The notes: a model not told the origin generated them from the letters alone. Shown: positions 34,857 through 43,297, counted from the stretch's first letter. The stretch is DNA of 64,000 bases from Nocardia flavorosea (GCF_015477805.1 NZ_JADLQL010000004.1:248001-312000); one strand, 5' to 3'. A program made the numbers and translations.

Positions 34857-36221
34857 CTATCCCGCGCTCGGATAGTCCTGCACCCAGTGGAATCCGTCGC
34901 CGTTCAACGGGAAGGCGCCGGGATCGACCGCGCTCAGCTCGATTCGGGTCGGCCGGCCGTCGAGTTCACCTTCCAACTGGAGGTGTTCCGGGGTCGGGCG
35001 CGTGTAGGAGAAGGTGGCCGGTGGTTCTTCGGTGCCCGGATCGGTGACGACGGCCAAGGTGTGCGCGGCCGGATCCGACTCCGCCGGAACCACCATCAGG
35101 CGTCCGTCCATTCCCTGAACGGTAACCGCGCCCTCGAATTCGATCACCAGCCGCTGCCAGCGCGTCTCGTCGGTCAGCAGCGGCGGCACCGGTTCGCCGT
35201 CGACCCGGAATTCGGTGACCTCCCACATACCGTAGAGCTCCGGTTTCGGTGCGCCGCCGCCGAATTCCTGCCAACTGGCCCAGCCGATCCACGTCGTTCC
35301 GGCAATCAGCCAGACACCGAATGCCGCCTGCGCCCAGGTCGCGTAGCGGTTGGCGCGGGCGGTGGTGAACAGCGGTGGCTGGACCGCGGGTTCGGCGCGG
35401 CGGGCCAGCAGGAAGAAATCGGCGAACCGGCGGGCCTGCGGGGCGAGCAGCACCAGCGAGAAGACCAGGAGGTGGAAGGACAGGATTTTGACCGGTACGT
35501 CGAAGGTCATGTTCAGCACGAACACCTGCGCCATGCTCACCACACTCAGCATCGCGCCCAGGGTGGCGGTGCGCGGCAGCAGCAGGAGCAGGCCGCCGGT
35601 GAGTTCGGCGACGCCGAGCAGGATTTCGTAGACCGGCGAACTGCCGACCTGTAACCACAGCACCGACATGGGTGTCAGCTGCCCGTACGGCTGGAGCAGC
35701 GTCGTCAGCGACGGCGGCGGCATCTGGCTCGGTATCGCCTTGGCGATACCGTAGAACAGCATCTGCCCGGCCAGGCAGAGTCGCAACCCGGTCAGGAACC
35801 AGGCGGCGAGCCGGGGATAGGCCGGACGGCGGCGGTCGAGCACCGACCAGACCAGGGTCACCGCGGCGGCGACGACCGCGATGCAGAACAGCATCACCCA
35901 GATGGCGGCCTGATCACCGCTGCCCGAGTTCGGCTGGAATACGGCTTCGATCCCGAATACCGTCCGCCCGACCCATTCCAGCACCGGCGCGGCCTGCTGC
36001 AGCGGCCACATCGGCGCGGTGTCGGGCAGCCACTCATCGAGTACCGCGACGAGAGCGAAGACGACCTGTCCGATCATGACGCAGAACAGAACCGTGTAGA
36101 TGACGCCGAAACGGAACCCCACCCGCGCGATCAACGGCCAGCGCACCGCCACGGCCTTTTCCGTGACGGGCGGATCCGGTTCCACACCGTGATCGGCAAC
36201 GGCCGTATCGATGGCACTCAC
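34857..36221 (-). CDS. Large DoxX-like membrane protein with C-terminal soluble domain
   Basis: A 454-residue protein with about eight membrane segments (residues 30-330) and a soluble C-terminal domain of about 120 residues (ELYGMWEVTEFRVDGEPVPP...). The region LRLCLAGQMLFYGIAKAIPSQ and PVYEILLGVAELTGGLLLLL matches the DoxX pattern. Possibly acts in membrane redox chemistry. GTG 36219-36221 is chosen for its spacing to GAGG; an in-frame GTG four codons upstream is an alternative. Confidence 0.78.
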   Translation of the reverse strand: MSAIDTAVADHGVEPDPPVTEKAVAVRWPLIARVGFRFGVIYTVLFCVMIGQVVFALVAVLDEWLPDTAPMWPLQQAAPVLEWVGRTVFGIEAVFQPNSGSGDQAAIWVMLFCIAVVAAAVTLVWSVLDRRRPAYPRLAAWFLTGLRLCLAGQMLFYGIAKAIPSQMPPPSLTTLLQPYGQLTPMSVLWLQVGSSPVYEILLGVAELTGGLLLLLPRTATLGAMLSVVSMAQVFVLNMTFDVPVKILSFHLLVFSLVLLAPQARRFADFFLLARRAEPAVQPPLFTTARANRYATWAQAAFGVWLIAGTTWIGWASWQEFGGGAPKPELYGMWEVTEFRVDGEPVPPLLTDETRWQRLVIEFEGAVTVQGMDGRLMVVPAESDPAAHTLAVVTDPGTEEPPATFSYTRPTPEHLQLEGELDGRPTRIELSAVDPGAFPLNGDGFHWVQDYPSAG

Positions 36222-36388
36222 ACCGCACCTCACTCTCCTGGCCGGTCACCCGGCCCCACGCGATCCCGCGCACGCCGGGGATAACACCGAACCTATGTCA
36301 CCACAGGGCCCGGCCGCCTCCGTGACAACCCCCATCTGCGATCCACCGTAAGCAGGATTTCTATTCCGGAAACGTCCGCCGGTGTGCC

Positions 36389-36394
36389 TATGGT
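36389..36394 (+). promoter_or_regulatory. -10 box placing the AadA-like mRNA start at its GTG codon
   Basis: TATGGT ends six bases before the GTG start at 36401, the usual -10 to start-point distance, so the transcript would be leaderless. No convincing -35 was found. Confidence 0.4.
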
Positions 36395-36400
36395 GAGGAG

Positions 36401-37186
36401 GTGGGAGCACAACCGGATCCGATCACCGAAGCAGCCCCGATAGCCGAGGTCCTCACGGACACCCTCGGTGACAGCCTGGTCGGGCTGTATCTCTACGGCT
36501 CGGCGGTGGCCGGCGGCTTACGCCGCGACAGCGATATCGATCTGTTCGCCGTCGTCGACAGATCGCTGGACGACACTGCCCGGAAGGCCTTGGCCGACGG
36601 CTTGTTACGCCTATCCGGCCGCTGGCCGCGGTCGGGTCCGGCCCGGCCGGTGGAGCTCACGGTGGTGGTCCGCGACGACCTGGTGCCGTGGCGCTTCCCA
36701 CCGCGTGCGGATTTCGTCTACGGCGAATGGCTGCGGGCGGAGTTCGAACAGGGGTACCTGTCCGCCCCCGCCGAAGACCCGGATCTGACGATTCTCGCCA
36801 CCATGGTGCGCGATCGCTCGTCGGTGCTGTCCGGTCCGCCCGCCGTGCAACTCCTGGAACCGGTTCCGGCGCGCGACCGCATCCGCGCGATCGTCGCCGG
36901 GCTACCGGAGTTGATCGCCGGAAGCCCGGGCGACGAGCGCAATGTCGTGCTCACCCTCGCGCGGATGTGGGTAACGGCCGAGTCGGGCACCGTGCTGTCC
37001 AAGGCGGATGCCGCCGAGACGCTCATACCCCGGCTGCCCGCCGAGCACGCCGCGGTACTGCGCTTCGCCCGCGCGGGCTACCTGGGTGAGGTGGCCGACG
37101 AGTGGACCGGCCGCCGGGCGGAAGTGCAGTCGTTTTCGGCCTTCGCCCGGGATCGGATCATGGACGCCTGCCGGGCCTCCGGCTGA
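36401..37186 (+). CDS. AadA-like aminoglycoside nucleotidyltransferase (ANT(3'')-type)
   Basis: A 261-residue enzyme with the nucleotidyltransferase core GLYLYGSAVAGGLRRDSDID (GS and DxD) near residue 28 and the AadA-type C-terminal domain: DFVYGEWLRAEFE, DPDLTILATMVRDRSSVL, ERNVVLTLARMWVTAESGTV. These are conserved in enzymes that adenylylate streptomycin and spectinomycin. Base composition matches the neighbours and no integron or transposon features are present, so it seems native rather than recently acquired. Whether it gives resistance is not known from sequence. GTG start, probably leaderless. Confidence 0.88.
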   Translation: MGAQPDPITEAAPIAEVLTDTLGDSLVGLYLYGSAVAGGLRRDSDIDLFAVVDRSLDDTARKALADGLLRLSGRWPRSGPARPVELTVVVRDDLVPWRFPPRADFVYGEWLRAEFEQGYLSAPAEDPDLTILATMVRDRSSVLSGPPAVQLLEPVPARDRIRAIVAGLPELIAGSPGDERNVVLTLARMWVTAESGTVLSKADAAETLIPRLPAEHAAVLRFARAGYLGEVADEWTGRRAEVQSFSAFARDRIMDACRASG

Positions 37187-37924
37187 TCACCAAGGGATCG
37201 GGCCGCCCGCGCCGACGAAAGCGCCGTTATGGCACGGATCGGCGGATTCCGCGGCGGACAGGATGATCCGTGCCGCGTCGTCGGGCACGGTCGGTGCGTC
37301 CGCGGAGGCCGGGGCCAGTTCGGTCGCGACGAAACCCGGGCAGACCGAGGTCACGCGCACCGGTGTATCGGCGAGTAGTTTCGCCAAGCCCACGGTGAGG
37401 CTGTTCAGGGCGGCTTTCGACGCCTGATACCCGGGCACAACCATCGAGTAGTAGGCCGATTCCGGGTCACGTTGCGCAGTCAGCGATCCCATCTCGGTGG
37501 AGACGTTCACAATATGGCCGGACGGAGCGCGCCGGACCAGCGGCAGCAGGGCCTCGATCACGTTGGCGGGGCCGAAGGTGTTGGTCATCAGGGTTTCGGT
37601 GAATGCGCCGGGGTGGGCGAAGTTCACCGTCCCGGATGCCGTCGCCTCGGGCAGAATCCCGGCATTGTTCACCAGTACGTCGATGTGATCGTGCCGCTCA
37701 CCGAGGGATTCGGCCAGGCAGCGGGCGCTGTCGACCGAACACACATCCAGCAGCTCGCCTTCGGCCGCGAGCCCTTCGTCCCGCAGTTCGCGCACCACGG
37801 CGTCCACGGCTTCCGTGCGCCGCCCGGTCACCACCACTCGGTAGCCTTTACGGGCGAAGGCGGTGGCGGTCGCCCGGCCGATTCCGCGGGTCGCGCCGGT
37901 GATCACCACGATGTTCTCTGCCAT
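37187..37924 (-). CDS. Short-chain dehydrogenase/reductase
   Basis: A 245-residue SDR with VVITGATRGIGRATA near residue 6, VNNAGI near 88, HIVNVSTEMGSL (catalytic Ser) and GYQASKAALNSL (catalytic Tyr and Lys). The GRR after the second strand favours NADP. It abuts the AadA-like gene tail to tail (stops adjacent). A perfect 11-bp inverted repeat just upstream of the start, ending at the ribosome-binding site, suggests regulation. Substrate unknown. Confidence 0.9.
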   Translation of the reverse strand: MAENIVVITGATRGIGRATATAFARKGYRVVVTGRRTEAVDAVVRELRDEGLAAEGELLDVCSVDSARCLAESLGERHDHIDVLVNNAGILPEATASGTVNFAHPGAFTETLMTNTFGPANVIEALLPLVRRAPSGHIVNVSTEMGSLTAQRDPESAYYSMVVPGYQASKAALNSLTVGLAKLLADTPVRVTSVCPGFVATELAPASADAPTVPDDAARIILSAAESADPCHNGAFVGAGGPIPW

Positions 37925-37934
37925 TTCGTTCCTT

Positions 37935-37967
37935 TCGCGTTTGCTGATGTACTTCGAGCAAACGCGA
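37935..37967 (-). promoter_or_regulatory. Perfect 11-bp inverted repeat before the SDR gene
   Basis: TCGCGTTTGCT (37935-37945) and AGCAAACGCGA (37957-37967) are exact complements separated by 11 bases. On the minus strand the repeat ends directly at AAAGGAA, the likely ribosome-binding site of the dehydrogenase gene (start 37924). It could be a repressor operator or an mRNA hairpin beside the translation start; it is not a terminator by context. Confidence 0.65.
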
Positions 37968-37999
37968 TCGACGGCATGGACGCTGGCAGGAAATCGCCA

Positions 38000-38824
38000 T
38001 CACGTTCGGGCACCGGTACCGCGGCGAGCACGCGAGTTTCGCCACCACAGCAGAGCCGCTGTGATGAGAAACGGGACCGCGACGAAGGCCAGTGCCGAGA
38101 TGGTGCCGTCGGGGTCGGCGAGCTCGGCTTGCGACCAGTGATCACCGACGAGCAACTGGGCCGTTACCTGGAATGCCGTATGGAAACCCATGCATGTCCA
38201 CAGGCTGCCGGTTACCGCGCGCAACGCACCCAGCAGCGCCGCGAACACGACAAACAGAACGATCCGATCGCTGGAAGCCGCCGCGCCGATCACCACGCCG
38301 AATACCGTGAACAGCACCGCCTGCCCGCATACCGACCATGCCGGCGACCAGCGCCCGGCGAGCGCGGTGTACAGGAATCCACGGAAGACCAGTTCCTCGG
38401 GAATCGCTTCGTACAGCAGGACCAGCACCGTGAGGCCGAGCAACACACCGGCGGTTTCGACGGCGGAGGCCCGCACGGTGATCTCGGTCCACCCGGCCGC
38501 GACCGCAACTGCCAGAACCGTGGCCGCGGGAACCAGCCAGTACCCCGCCCCGGCGGCGAACTGCCGCAGTCCGGCACCGGCCCGCTCCAGTCCGATATCC
38601 GCCCAGCTGCGGCGGACCGGATATCGCAAGGCGAGCGCAATCAGCGGGACGGCGAACAGGGTGGCACCGAGCGCTCGGACGATATGCGCGCCGCGGGTGT
38701 ACTCAGGGACCATGAGCGCGCCGACGCCGTCGATGAGAAATATCCACCACATCGCGACCGCGGTGAGTACCACGAAGATGCTTGCGGCACCGATCGGCGA
38801 CCGGGTCTGCGTCGTCGTCTCCAC
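38000..38824 (-). CDS. CPBP family intramembrane metalloprotease
   Basis: A 274-residue membrane protein with about seven segments. The CPBP motifs are intact: EAIPEELVFRGFLYT near residue 141 (EExxxR) and FHTAFQ near residue 213. CPBP proteins are Rce1-like membrane proteases; bacterial members are linked to immunity or protein maturation, with few known substrates. It precedes the SDR gene on the same strand with a 75-base gap. Confidence 0.87.
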   Translation of the reverse strand: METTTQTRSPIGAASIFVVLTAVAMWWIFLIDGVGALMVPEYTRGAHIVRALGATLFAVPLIALALRYPVRRSWADIGLERAGAGLRQFAAGAGYWLVPAATVLAVAVAAGWTEITVRASAVETAGVLLGLTVLVLLYEAIPEELVFRGFLYTALAGRWSPAWSVCGQAVLFTVFGVVIGAAASSDRIVLFVVFAALLGALRAVTGSLWTCMGFHTAFQVTAQLLVGDHWSQAELADPDGTISALAFVAVPFLITAALLWWRNSRARRGTGART

Positions 38825-38900
38825 AAGTCGACAGTAGGTATCCGTGCCCGCGGTCCGCGTCCTCCGATCGGACGATTCGCCGTACTGTTCCGCTCAGCCG

Positions 38901-39155
38901 TCAGTAGTGGTACCGGGCCTGCGCGATCAGGATGCTGTCGCCGGATATCGCGTAGACCAAGCGGTGTTCGTCGTTGACCCGGCGCGACCAGTACCCTGAT
39001 TTATCGCCTTTCAGAGGCTCGGGTTTACCCAGCCCGGTGAACGGGTCGCGACCGATATCGTCGATCAGTCGCATAATGCGCAGCGCCATCTTGCGGTCGG
39101 TCGCGATCCAGTGACCCAGATCTTCGAATGCAACCTTCGCGAAGGTGACCTTCAC
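38901..39155 (-). CDS. yoeB: YoeB/Txe-family toxin (ribosome-dependent mRNA interferase)
   Basis: An 84-residue RelE-fold toxin: MKVTFAKVAFEDLGHWIATD, GKPEPLKGDKSGYWSRRVND, EHRLVYAIS and a C-terminal ARYHY with the catalytic His/Tyr. It should cleave mRNA in the ribosomal A site. It overlaps the antitoxin gene by 4 bases, normal for this pair. Confidence 0.94.
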   Translation of the reverse strand: MKVTFAKVAFEDLGHWIATDRKMALRIMRLIDDIGRDPFTGLGKPEPLKGDKSGYWSRRVNDEHRLVYAISGDSILIAQARYHY

Positions 39156-39418
39156 TCGATATCTTTCGCAAGGTCGTCCATGCTCACCTCGACGGACTCA
39201 CCGGCCTCGAGTTGGGCGATGCCCTCAGCGAGGCGTGCGGCATTGGCCGGGGAGCGCATCAGGTAGAGCGTCTCGCGGAGGGAGTTGTACTCGTCCTCGG
39301 AGATCAGCACGGCATTGCCTTTACGGCTGGTGATGTGAATGGCGACAGCGTCGTCGTTCACTTGTTCGATGAGTGGGTACAAGCTGGCGCGCGCTTCACT
39401 GGCGGACATGCTGGTCAT
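39152..39418 (-). CDS. yefM: YefM-family antitoxin
   Basis: An 88-residue antitoxin (MTSMSASEARASLYPLIEQV, then ISEDEYNSLRETLYLMRSP) that binds DNA through its N-terminus and YoeB through its C-terminus. GGAGG precedes the ATG at 39416-39418; the Met at residue 4 is an alternative start. A GTACC-N7-GGTAC palindrome upstream is a likely autoregulatory site. Confidence 0.94.
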   Translation of the reverse strand: MTSMSASEARASLYPLIEQVNDDAVAIHITSRKGNAVLISEDEYNSLRETLYLMRSPANAARLAEGIAQLEAGESVEVSMDDLAKDIE

Positions 39419-39450
39419 CGGCGGCCTCCTCTCCGGGTCCTCCTCTGATG

Positions 39451-39467
39451 GTACCGGATAATGGTAC
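39451..39467 (-). promoter_or_regulatory. Operator candidate of yefM-yoeB
   Basis: GTACC (39451-39455) and GGTAC (39463-39467) form a perfect inverted repeat with a 7-base spacer, 33 bases upstream of yefM. YefM-family antitoxins repress their own operon through short palindromes containing GTAC. Confidence 0.5.
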
Positions 39468-39529
39468 GAGTGGCCGATCCCCCGGAGATGGACCCGATAA
39501 TTCGCCCTGGTCGTACGTCCAGTCAGGCG

Positions 39530-39700
39530 TCGGATAGCATGGTTGCGGCCGCATTGCGGCCTGCGGCGTGGTGAGGGAACCCGGTGGGAGTCCGGGACTG
39601 GCGCGCAACGGTGACACCCGTACAGGTGAAGTCCGATCGTTCACGCGCCGCGCCGACGCCGGCCTCGCGCACAGGCCCAGACGCAAGGAGTCGACGCCCT
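39530..39700 (+). promoter_or_regulatory. Cobalamin riboswitch
   Basis: Conserved core pieces appear in order: GGGAAC-CCGGTG-GGAGTCCGGGACTG (39575-39600), then CGCAACGGTGAC (39604-39615) and a GTGAAGTCCGA block. The ribosome-binding site AAGGAG (39685-39690) of the next gene closes the region, so control is probably at translation. The following three genes encode a metal-chelate/B12-type ABC transporter, consistent with repression of uptake by cobalamin. Ends are approximate. Confidence 0.85.
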
Positions 39701-39701
39701 G

Positions 39702-40736
39702 ATGCGGTCGTTACCACTACTCATCGCCGCCGTTCTGTCCGTCGCCGCCCTGACCGGCTGTTCGGCCACCGAAGCGGGAACCATCATGGACAACGCGGCT
39801 GCCCCGGACGGTTACCCGATGACGATCGACAACTGCGGGGTGGAGGTCACGGTGGACGCTCCCCCGCAGCGTGCGGTCGCCCTGAACCAGGGGTCGGCGG
39901 AGATCATGCTTTCACTCGGCTTGGCCGACCGGATGGTGGGCACCGCGACCTGGACCGATCCGGTGCGCGAGAATCTGGGGGCCGAGAACGCGAAGGTCCC
40001 CCGGCTGGCCGACAACGCCCCCTCGTTCGAGGTGGTACTCGATACCGAGCCCGATTTCGTCGCGGCTTCCTTCGGCGGCACCCTCGGCACCGGTGGGGTC
40101 GCCGACCGGGACCAGTTCGCGCAACTGGGCGTGCCGTCCTACCTGTCGCCCACCGACTGCGACGGCAAAACCGATGTCAGCGTGAACGCCGACGGTGCCC
40201 GCACCGAACCGCTGACCATGGATTCGGTGTACAAGGAGGTCCGCGAACTCGCGGCGATCTTCGATGTGCGCGAACGCGGTGAACAGCTGGTCACCGAACT
40301 GCGGGACCGCCACGATGCCGCGGTCGGCCGGATCGCCGCTCAGGATGTCTCGCTGGCGTACTGGTTCGCCGACACCTCCACGCCGTATATGGCGGGATGC
40401 TGCGGATCGTCCGGCATCATCACCGACGCGGTCGGCGCGAAGAATATTTTCGACGACACCACCAACGAATGGCCGCAGGTGAGCTGGGAAACCGTGCTCG
40501 ACCGCAACCCGACCGCGCTCGTACTGGCCGATCTGAGCCGGCGCAGCCTGGCCGGCGACGCCCTGGACAGCAAGATCTCGTTCCTCGAATCGAACCCGGT
40601 CACCGCGCGCCTGGACGCCGTCCGGAACAAGCGCTACATCGTCGTCAACGGCGCGGATCTGAATCCGTCGATCCGCACGGTCGACGGTATCGAGAAGGTC
40701 GCCGATGCCCTGGAGCGGTGGGGCTACGGTTCGTGA
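39702..40736 (+). CDS. Cobalamin-type ABC transporter substrate-binding lipoprotein (BtuF-like)
   Basis: A 344-residue lipoprotein: signal SLPLLIAAVLSVAALTGCSA with a lipobox Cys at residue 20, then the helical-backbone periplasmic-binding fold (VTVDAPPQRAVALNQGSAEI; WPQVSWETVLDRNPTALVLA). The fold is shared by siderophore and B12 binders; the riboswitch upstream argues for cobalamin or a precursor. It overlaps the permease gene by 4 bases. Confidence 0.88.
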   Translation: MRSLPLLIAAVLSVAALTGCSATEAGTIMDNAAAPDGYPMTIDNCGVEVTVDAPPQRAVALNQGSAEIMLSLGLADRMVGTATWTDPVRENLGAENAKVPRLADNAPSFEVVLDTEPDFVAASFGGTLGTGGVADRDQFAQLGVPSYLSPTDCDGKTDVSVNADGARTEPLTMDSVYKEVRELAAIFDVRERGEQLVTELRDRHDAAVGRIAAQDVSLAYWFADTSTPYMAGCCGSSGIITDAVGAKNIFDDTTNEWPQVSWETVLDRNPTALVLADLSRRSLAGDALDSKISFLESNPVTARLDAVRNKRYIVVNGADLNPSIRTVDGIEKVADALERWGYGS

Positions 40737-41782
40737 GCCCGCAGACAGCACCGTCCGCCCCGGTCACGCGCGCGCCCGCGACGGCCGCGCTGGTGCTGCT
40801 CGGGCTGACGGTGCTGGTGGTCTCGATGGCTTTCACGATCACCATCGGTCCCGCGGAGCTGTCGATCGGCGATGTCTACGGCGTGCTGTTCGACAAGCTC
40901 GGCATCGGCACCTCGAAAGTGTCGACGATCCGGGAAGGCATCGTCTGGGAACTGCGGCTGCCACGGACCCTGCTCGCCGCGATCTGCGGCGCCGGATTGG
41001 CCGTCTGCGGGGCCATCATGCAATCGCTGCTGCGCAATCCGCTCGCGGACCCGTTCGTCCTCGGCATCTCCTCCGGCGCGTCCACCGGCGCCGTGGTCGT
41101 GGCGGTGCTGGGCGTGGGCGGCGGTCTGATATCGCTGTCGACCGGCGCGCTGGCCGGTGCGCTGGTCTCGTTCGGCCTGGTGCTGCTGCTGGCGGCGGGT
41201 GCGGGCGGCGGCGCGGCCAAAGTGGTGCTGGCGGGGGTCGCGGGCACCCAGTTGTTCTCCGCGCTCACCTCGTTCATCGTGCTGTCCTCCGCCGATGCCG
41301 AGCGCACCCGCGGCATCCTGTTCTGGCTACTGGGTTCGCTGGCGGGCGCGAGCTGGACCGACGTCACGGTCACCGCGCTGGTCTGCGCCGCCGGTTTCGC
41401 GCTCTGCTGGTGGCGGCATTCCGCGCTGGACGCGTTCACCTTCGGGTCGTCGGCCGCGGCGACGCTGGGTATCGCGGTCGGCCGGACCCGGCTGCTGCTG
41501 CTCGTCATCACCGCCCTGATGACCGCGGTGCTGGTGAGCGCAGCCGGCGCAATCGGTTTCGTCGGCCTGGTACTCCCCCATGCCGCCCGGTTCCTGGTGG
41601 GCCCCCGGCACAGCCGGTTGCTGCCGGTCTGCGCCGTTCTCGGCGCAGTGCTGCTGGTCTGGGTGGACGCGCTGGCGCGCACCGTTTTCGCTCCGCAGGA
41701 GGTGCCGGTCGGGGTGGTCACCGCATTGATCGGGGTCCCGGCGTTCGCGCTGCTGCTTTTCCGTACCCGGAGCACCGAATGA
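40733..41782 (+). CDS. FecCD/BtuC-type ABC transporter permease
   Basis: A 349-residue permease with about ten membrane segments. Family marks: RLPRTLLAAICGAGLAVCGA, QSLLRNPLADPFVLGISSGA near residue 100, and GAIGFVGLVLPHAARFLVGP near residue 270. GTG 40733 overlaps the stop of the binding-protein gene (GTGA), implying coupled translation. Confidence 0.93.
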   Translation: MSPQTAPSAPVTRAPATAALVLLGLTVLVVSMAFTITIGPAELSIGDVYGVLFDKLGIGTSKVSTIREGIVWELRLPRTLLAAICGAGLAVCGAIMQSLLRNPLADPFVLGISSGASTGAVVVAVLGVGGGLISLSTGALAGALVSFGLVLLLAAGAGGGAAKVVLAGVAGTQLFSALTSFIVLSSADAERTRGILFWLLGSLAGASWTDVTVTALVCAAGFALCWWRHSALDAFTFGSSAAATLGIAVGRTRLLLLVITALMTAVLVSAAGAIGFVGLVLPHAARFLVGPRHSRLLPVCAVLGAVLLVWVDALARTVFAPQEVPVGVVTALIGVPAFALLLFRTRSTE

Positions 41783-41834
41783 CCCCGCCGCAACACCGCG
41801 GGCGACCGGCGAACCACAGGAGGCAGGTGCTCTC

Positions 41835-42617
41835 ATGACACTGAGCGGTACCCACCTGTCGTGGACCCGCGGCGGAACCCTGGTCGTCGACGATATCGAT
41901 ATCCGTCCGCTACCGGGGCAGACGGTCGGATTACTCGGGCCGAACGGATCCGGTAAATCCTCGCTGCTGCGGCTGCTCGCCGGAATCTCGCGACCCGACC
42001 GCGGCACCGTCACCCTCGACGGCACGCCCCTGCAACGGCTCGGCCGCCGCCCGCTGGCCCGCCGGGTCGCGCTGGTCGGCCAGCATGCGCACACCGAGGT
42101 CGATATCACCGTCCGCGATGTCGTGCGCCTGGGTCGTATCCCGCACCGCGACCTGTTCGGGACCGATCCGCGAGAGGACGAGTCGATCGACAGGGCGCTA
42201 CGCGCGACCGGGCTCGGCGAACACGCGCACCGCACCTGGCGCACCCTCTCCGGCGGCGAACGGCAGCGCACCCAGATAGCCCGCGCCCTCGCCCAGGAAC
42301 CCGGTGAACTGCTGCTCGACGAGCCCACCAATCATCTCGATATCGCCCACCAGCTCGAAATCCTCGATCTCGTCACCGAACTGCCCATCACCACCGTGGT
42401 CGCCCTGCACGATCTGAACCTCGCCGCGATGTTCTGCGATTACGTGCTGGTCCTGGACCGCGGCCGGGTAGCCGCCCACGGACCTCCCGCCGAAACCCTG
42501 ACCGAAGACCTCGTGCACAAGGTCTACGGTGTTCGCGCCTCCGTCACCGTCGAGGACGGTGTTCCCGCCATCCGCTACCGCCGAGCAGCCACCTCGCCGC
42601 TTCCGAGCGACCGCTGA
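41835..42617 (+). CDS. ABC transporter ATP-binding protein (BtuD/FecE-like)
   Basis: A 260-residue ATPase with Walker A GLLGPNGSGKSSLLRLLAG near residue 36, Q-loop VALVGQHAHTE, signature TLSGGERQRTQIARALAQ, Walker B LLLDEPTNHLD, and switch His in VVALHDLNLAAMFCDYVLVL. It completes the riboswitch-controlled uptake operon, 52 bases after the permease, and is followed by a strong hairpin. Confidence 0.94.
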   Translation: MTLSGTHLSWTRGGTLVVDDIDIRPLPGQTVGLLGPNGSGKSSLLRLLAGISRPDRGTVTLDGTPLQRLGRRPLARRVALVGQHAHTEVDITVRDVVRLGRIPHRDLFGTDPREDESIDRALRATGLGEHAHRTWRTLSGGERQRTQIARALAQEPGELLLDEPTNHLDIAHQLEILDLVTELPITTVVALHDLNLAAMFCDYVLVLDRGRVAAHGPPAETLTEDLVHKVYGVRASVTVEDGVPAIRYRRAATSPLPSDR

Positions 42618-42968
42618 CAATTCCACCGAGTTCATGGTGCCGGCACCGTCGCTACGGTCACCCGGTGCATGGGATCGCACCCTGCACCGGCCGGTTCACT
42701 ATGGGTCCGCCGAGATCGCTCCCGGTCGCCGGGCACCCGCCCACCCACTGCTGCCGACCGGTGCGAGAACTTCACCGTGCACGCAGGGGCGGGACCGTCG
42801 ACGGAGTCAGCCGAGCTCGGAGGCATCGGTACGCGGTACCGGCCGAGTCCCGTCCGGCAGACCGCTGGGGCCGGCCACTGCCGGGACCTGCCCCGTGCCG
42901 GCGTACCGCGCCGAACGGATATGCCGAGCACGCGCCGACACCGGACTCCCCCGTCGGTACCCCGATAA
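42618..42968. other. Region between the B12-transport operon and the Y-RNA cluster
   Basis: No supported gene. It starts with the terminator listed next; the remainder shows no hairpin or repeat I can support. Confidence 0.5.
42662..42690 (+). terminator. Hairpin terminator of the B12-transport operon
   Basis: CCGGTGCA (42662-42669) with GGG (42671-42673) pairs with CCC (42680-42682) and TGCACCGG (42683-42690), one bulged T, loop ATCGCA; 45 bases after the ATPase stop. No T-tract. Confidence 0.65.
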
Positions 42969-43022
42969 TCGGTGGAGCACACCGGACCGGATTGCGTACA
43001 GTTCCGGGCACGGCACATCGCA
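42969..43022 (+). repeat. Promoter-like block upstream of Y RNA A (copy 1)
   Basis: A block shared with 43246-43297. The stretch 42990-43017 (GATTGCGTACAGTTCC, one variable base, GGCACGGCACA) is identical but for that base to 43267-43294, and each ends four to six bases before its RNA element. TTGCGT (42992-42997) could be a -35. It probably holds the promoter of the element. Confidence 0.55.
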
Positions 43023-43158
43023 GCGGGTGGGCCGGAGTCGATCGGTTACCTTTCTAATCGGCATGTCGCGGGTTCGAATCCCGCCACGTCCGCTCATGGA
43101 CGTGTAGCTCAGCTGGTAGAGCAGTCGGCATTCCGGTCACACCACCACGCCCACCCGC
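43023..43158 (+). ncRNA. YrlA-type Y RNA A (tRNA-mimicking, Ro60-associated)
   Basis: The ends pair perfectly: GCGGGTGGGC (43023-43032) with GCCCACCCGC (43149-43158), and again GATCGG (43040-43045) with CCGGTC (43133-43138). Inside lies a circularly permuted tRNA-like fold: anticodon-type stem TCGGC/GTCGG (43058-43062/43124-43128, two wobbles), T-arm GCGGG-TTCGAAT-CCCGC (43068-43084), acceptor CACGTCC/GGACGTG (43085-43091/43098-43104) closed by the 6-base loop GCTCAT, and D-arm GCTC-AGCTGGTA-GAGC (43107-43122). This is the arrangement of bacterial YrlA RNAs, and a Ro60 gene follows. Confidence 0.85.
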
Positions 43159-43245
43159 CCTGCGATCGGTCGTGTCGCGGCCCGCTGGTCGCCACGGCCG
43201 TGTACTGGCCGATCTTCTCCCCCCGGATCTCGCGTTCGCGGAAAT

Positions 43246-43297
43246 TCGGTGGAGCGCATCGCGTCCGATTGCGTACAGTTCCCGGCACGGCACACAG
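43246..43297 (+). repeat. Promoter-like block upstream of Y RNA B (copy 2)
   Basis: Second copy of the block at 42969-43022, with TTGCGT at 43269-43274 and GGCACGGCACA at 43284-43294. Its repetition suggests RNA B has its own promoter; RNA C has no copy. Confidence 0.55.

Noticed and set aside
36401..37186. Mobile resistance cassette
   Set aside because: No attC-like site, integrase, IS or composition change flanks the AadA-like gene.
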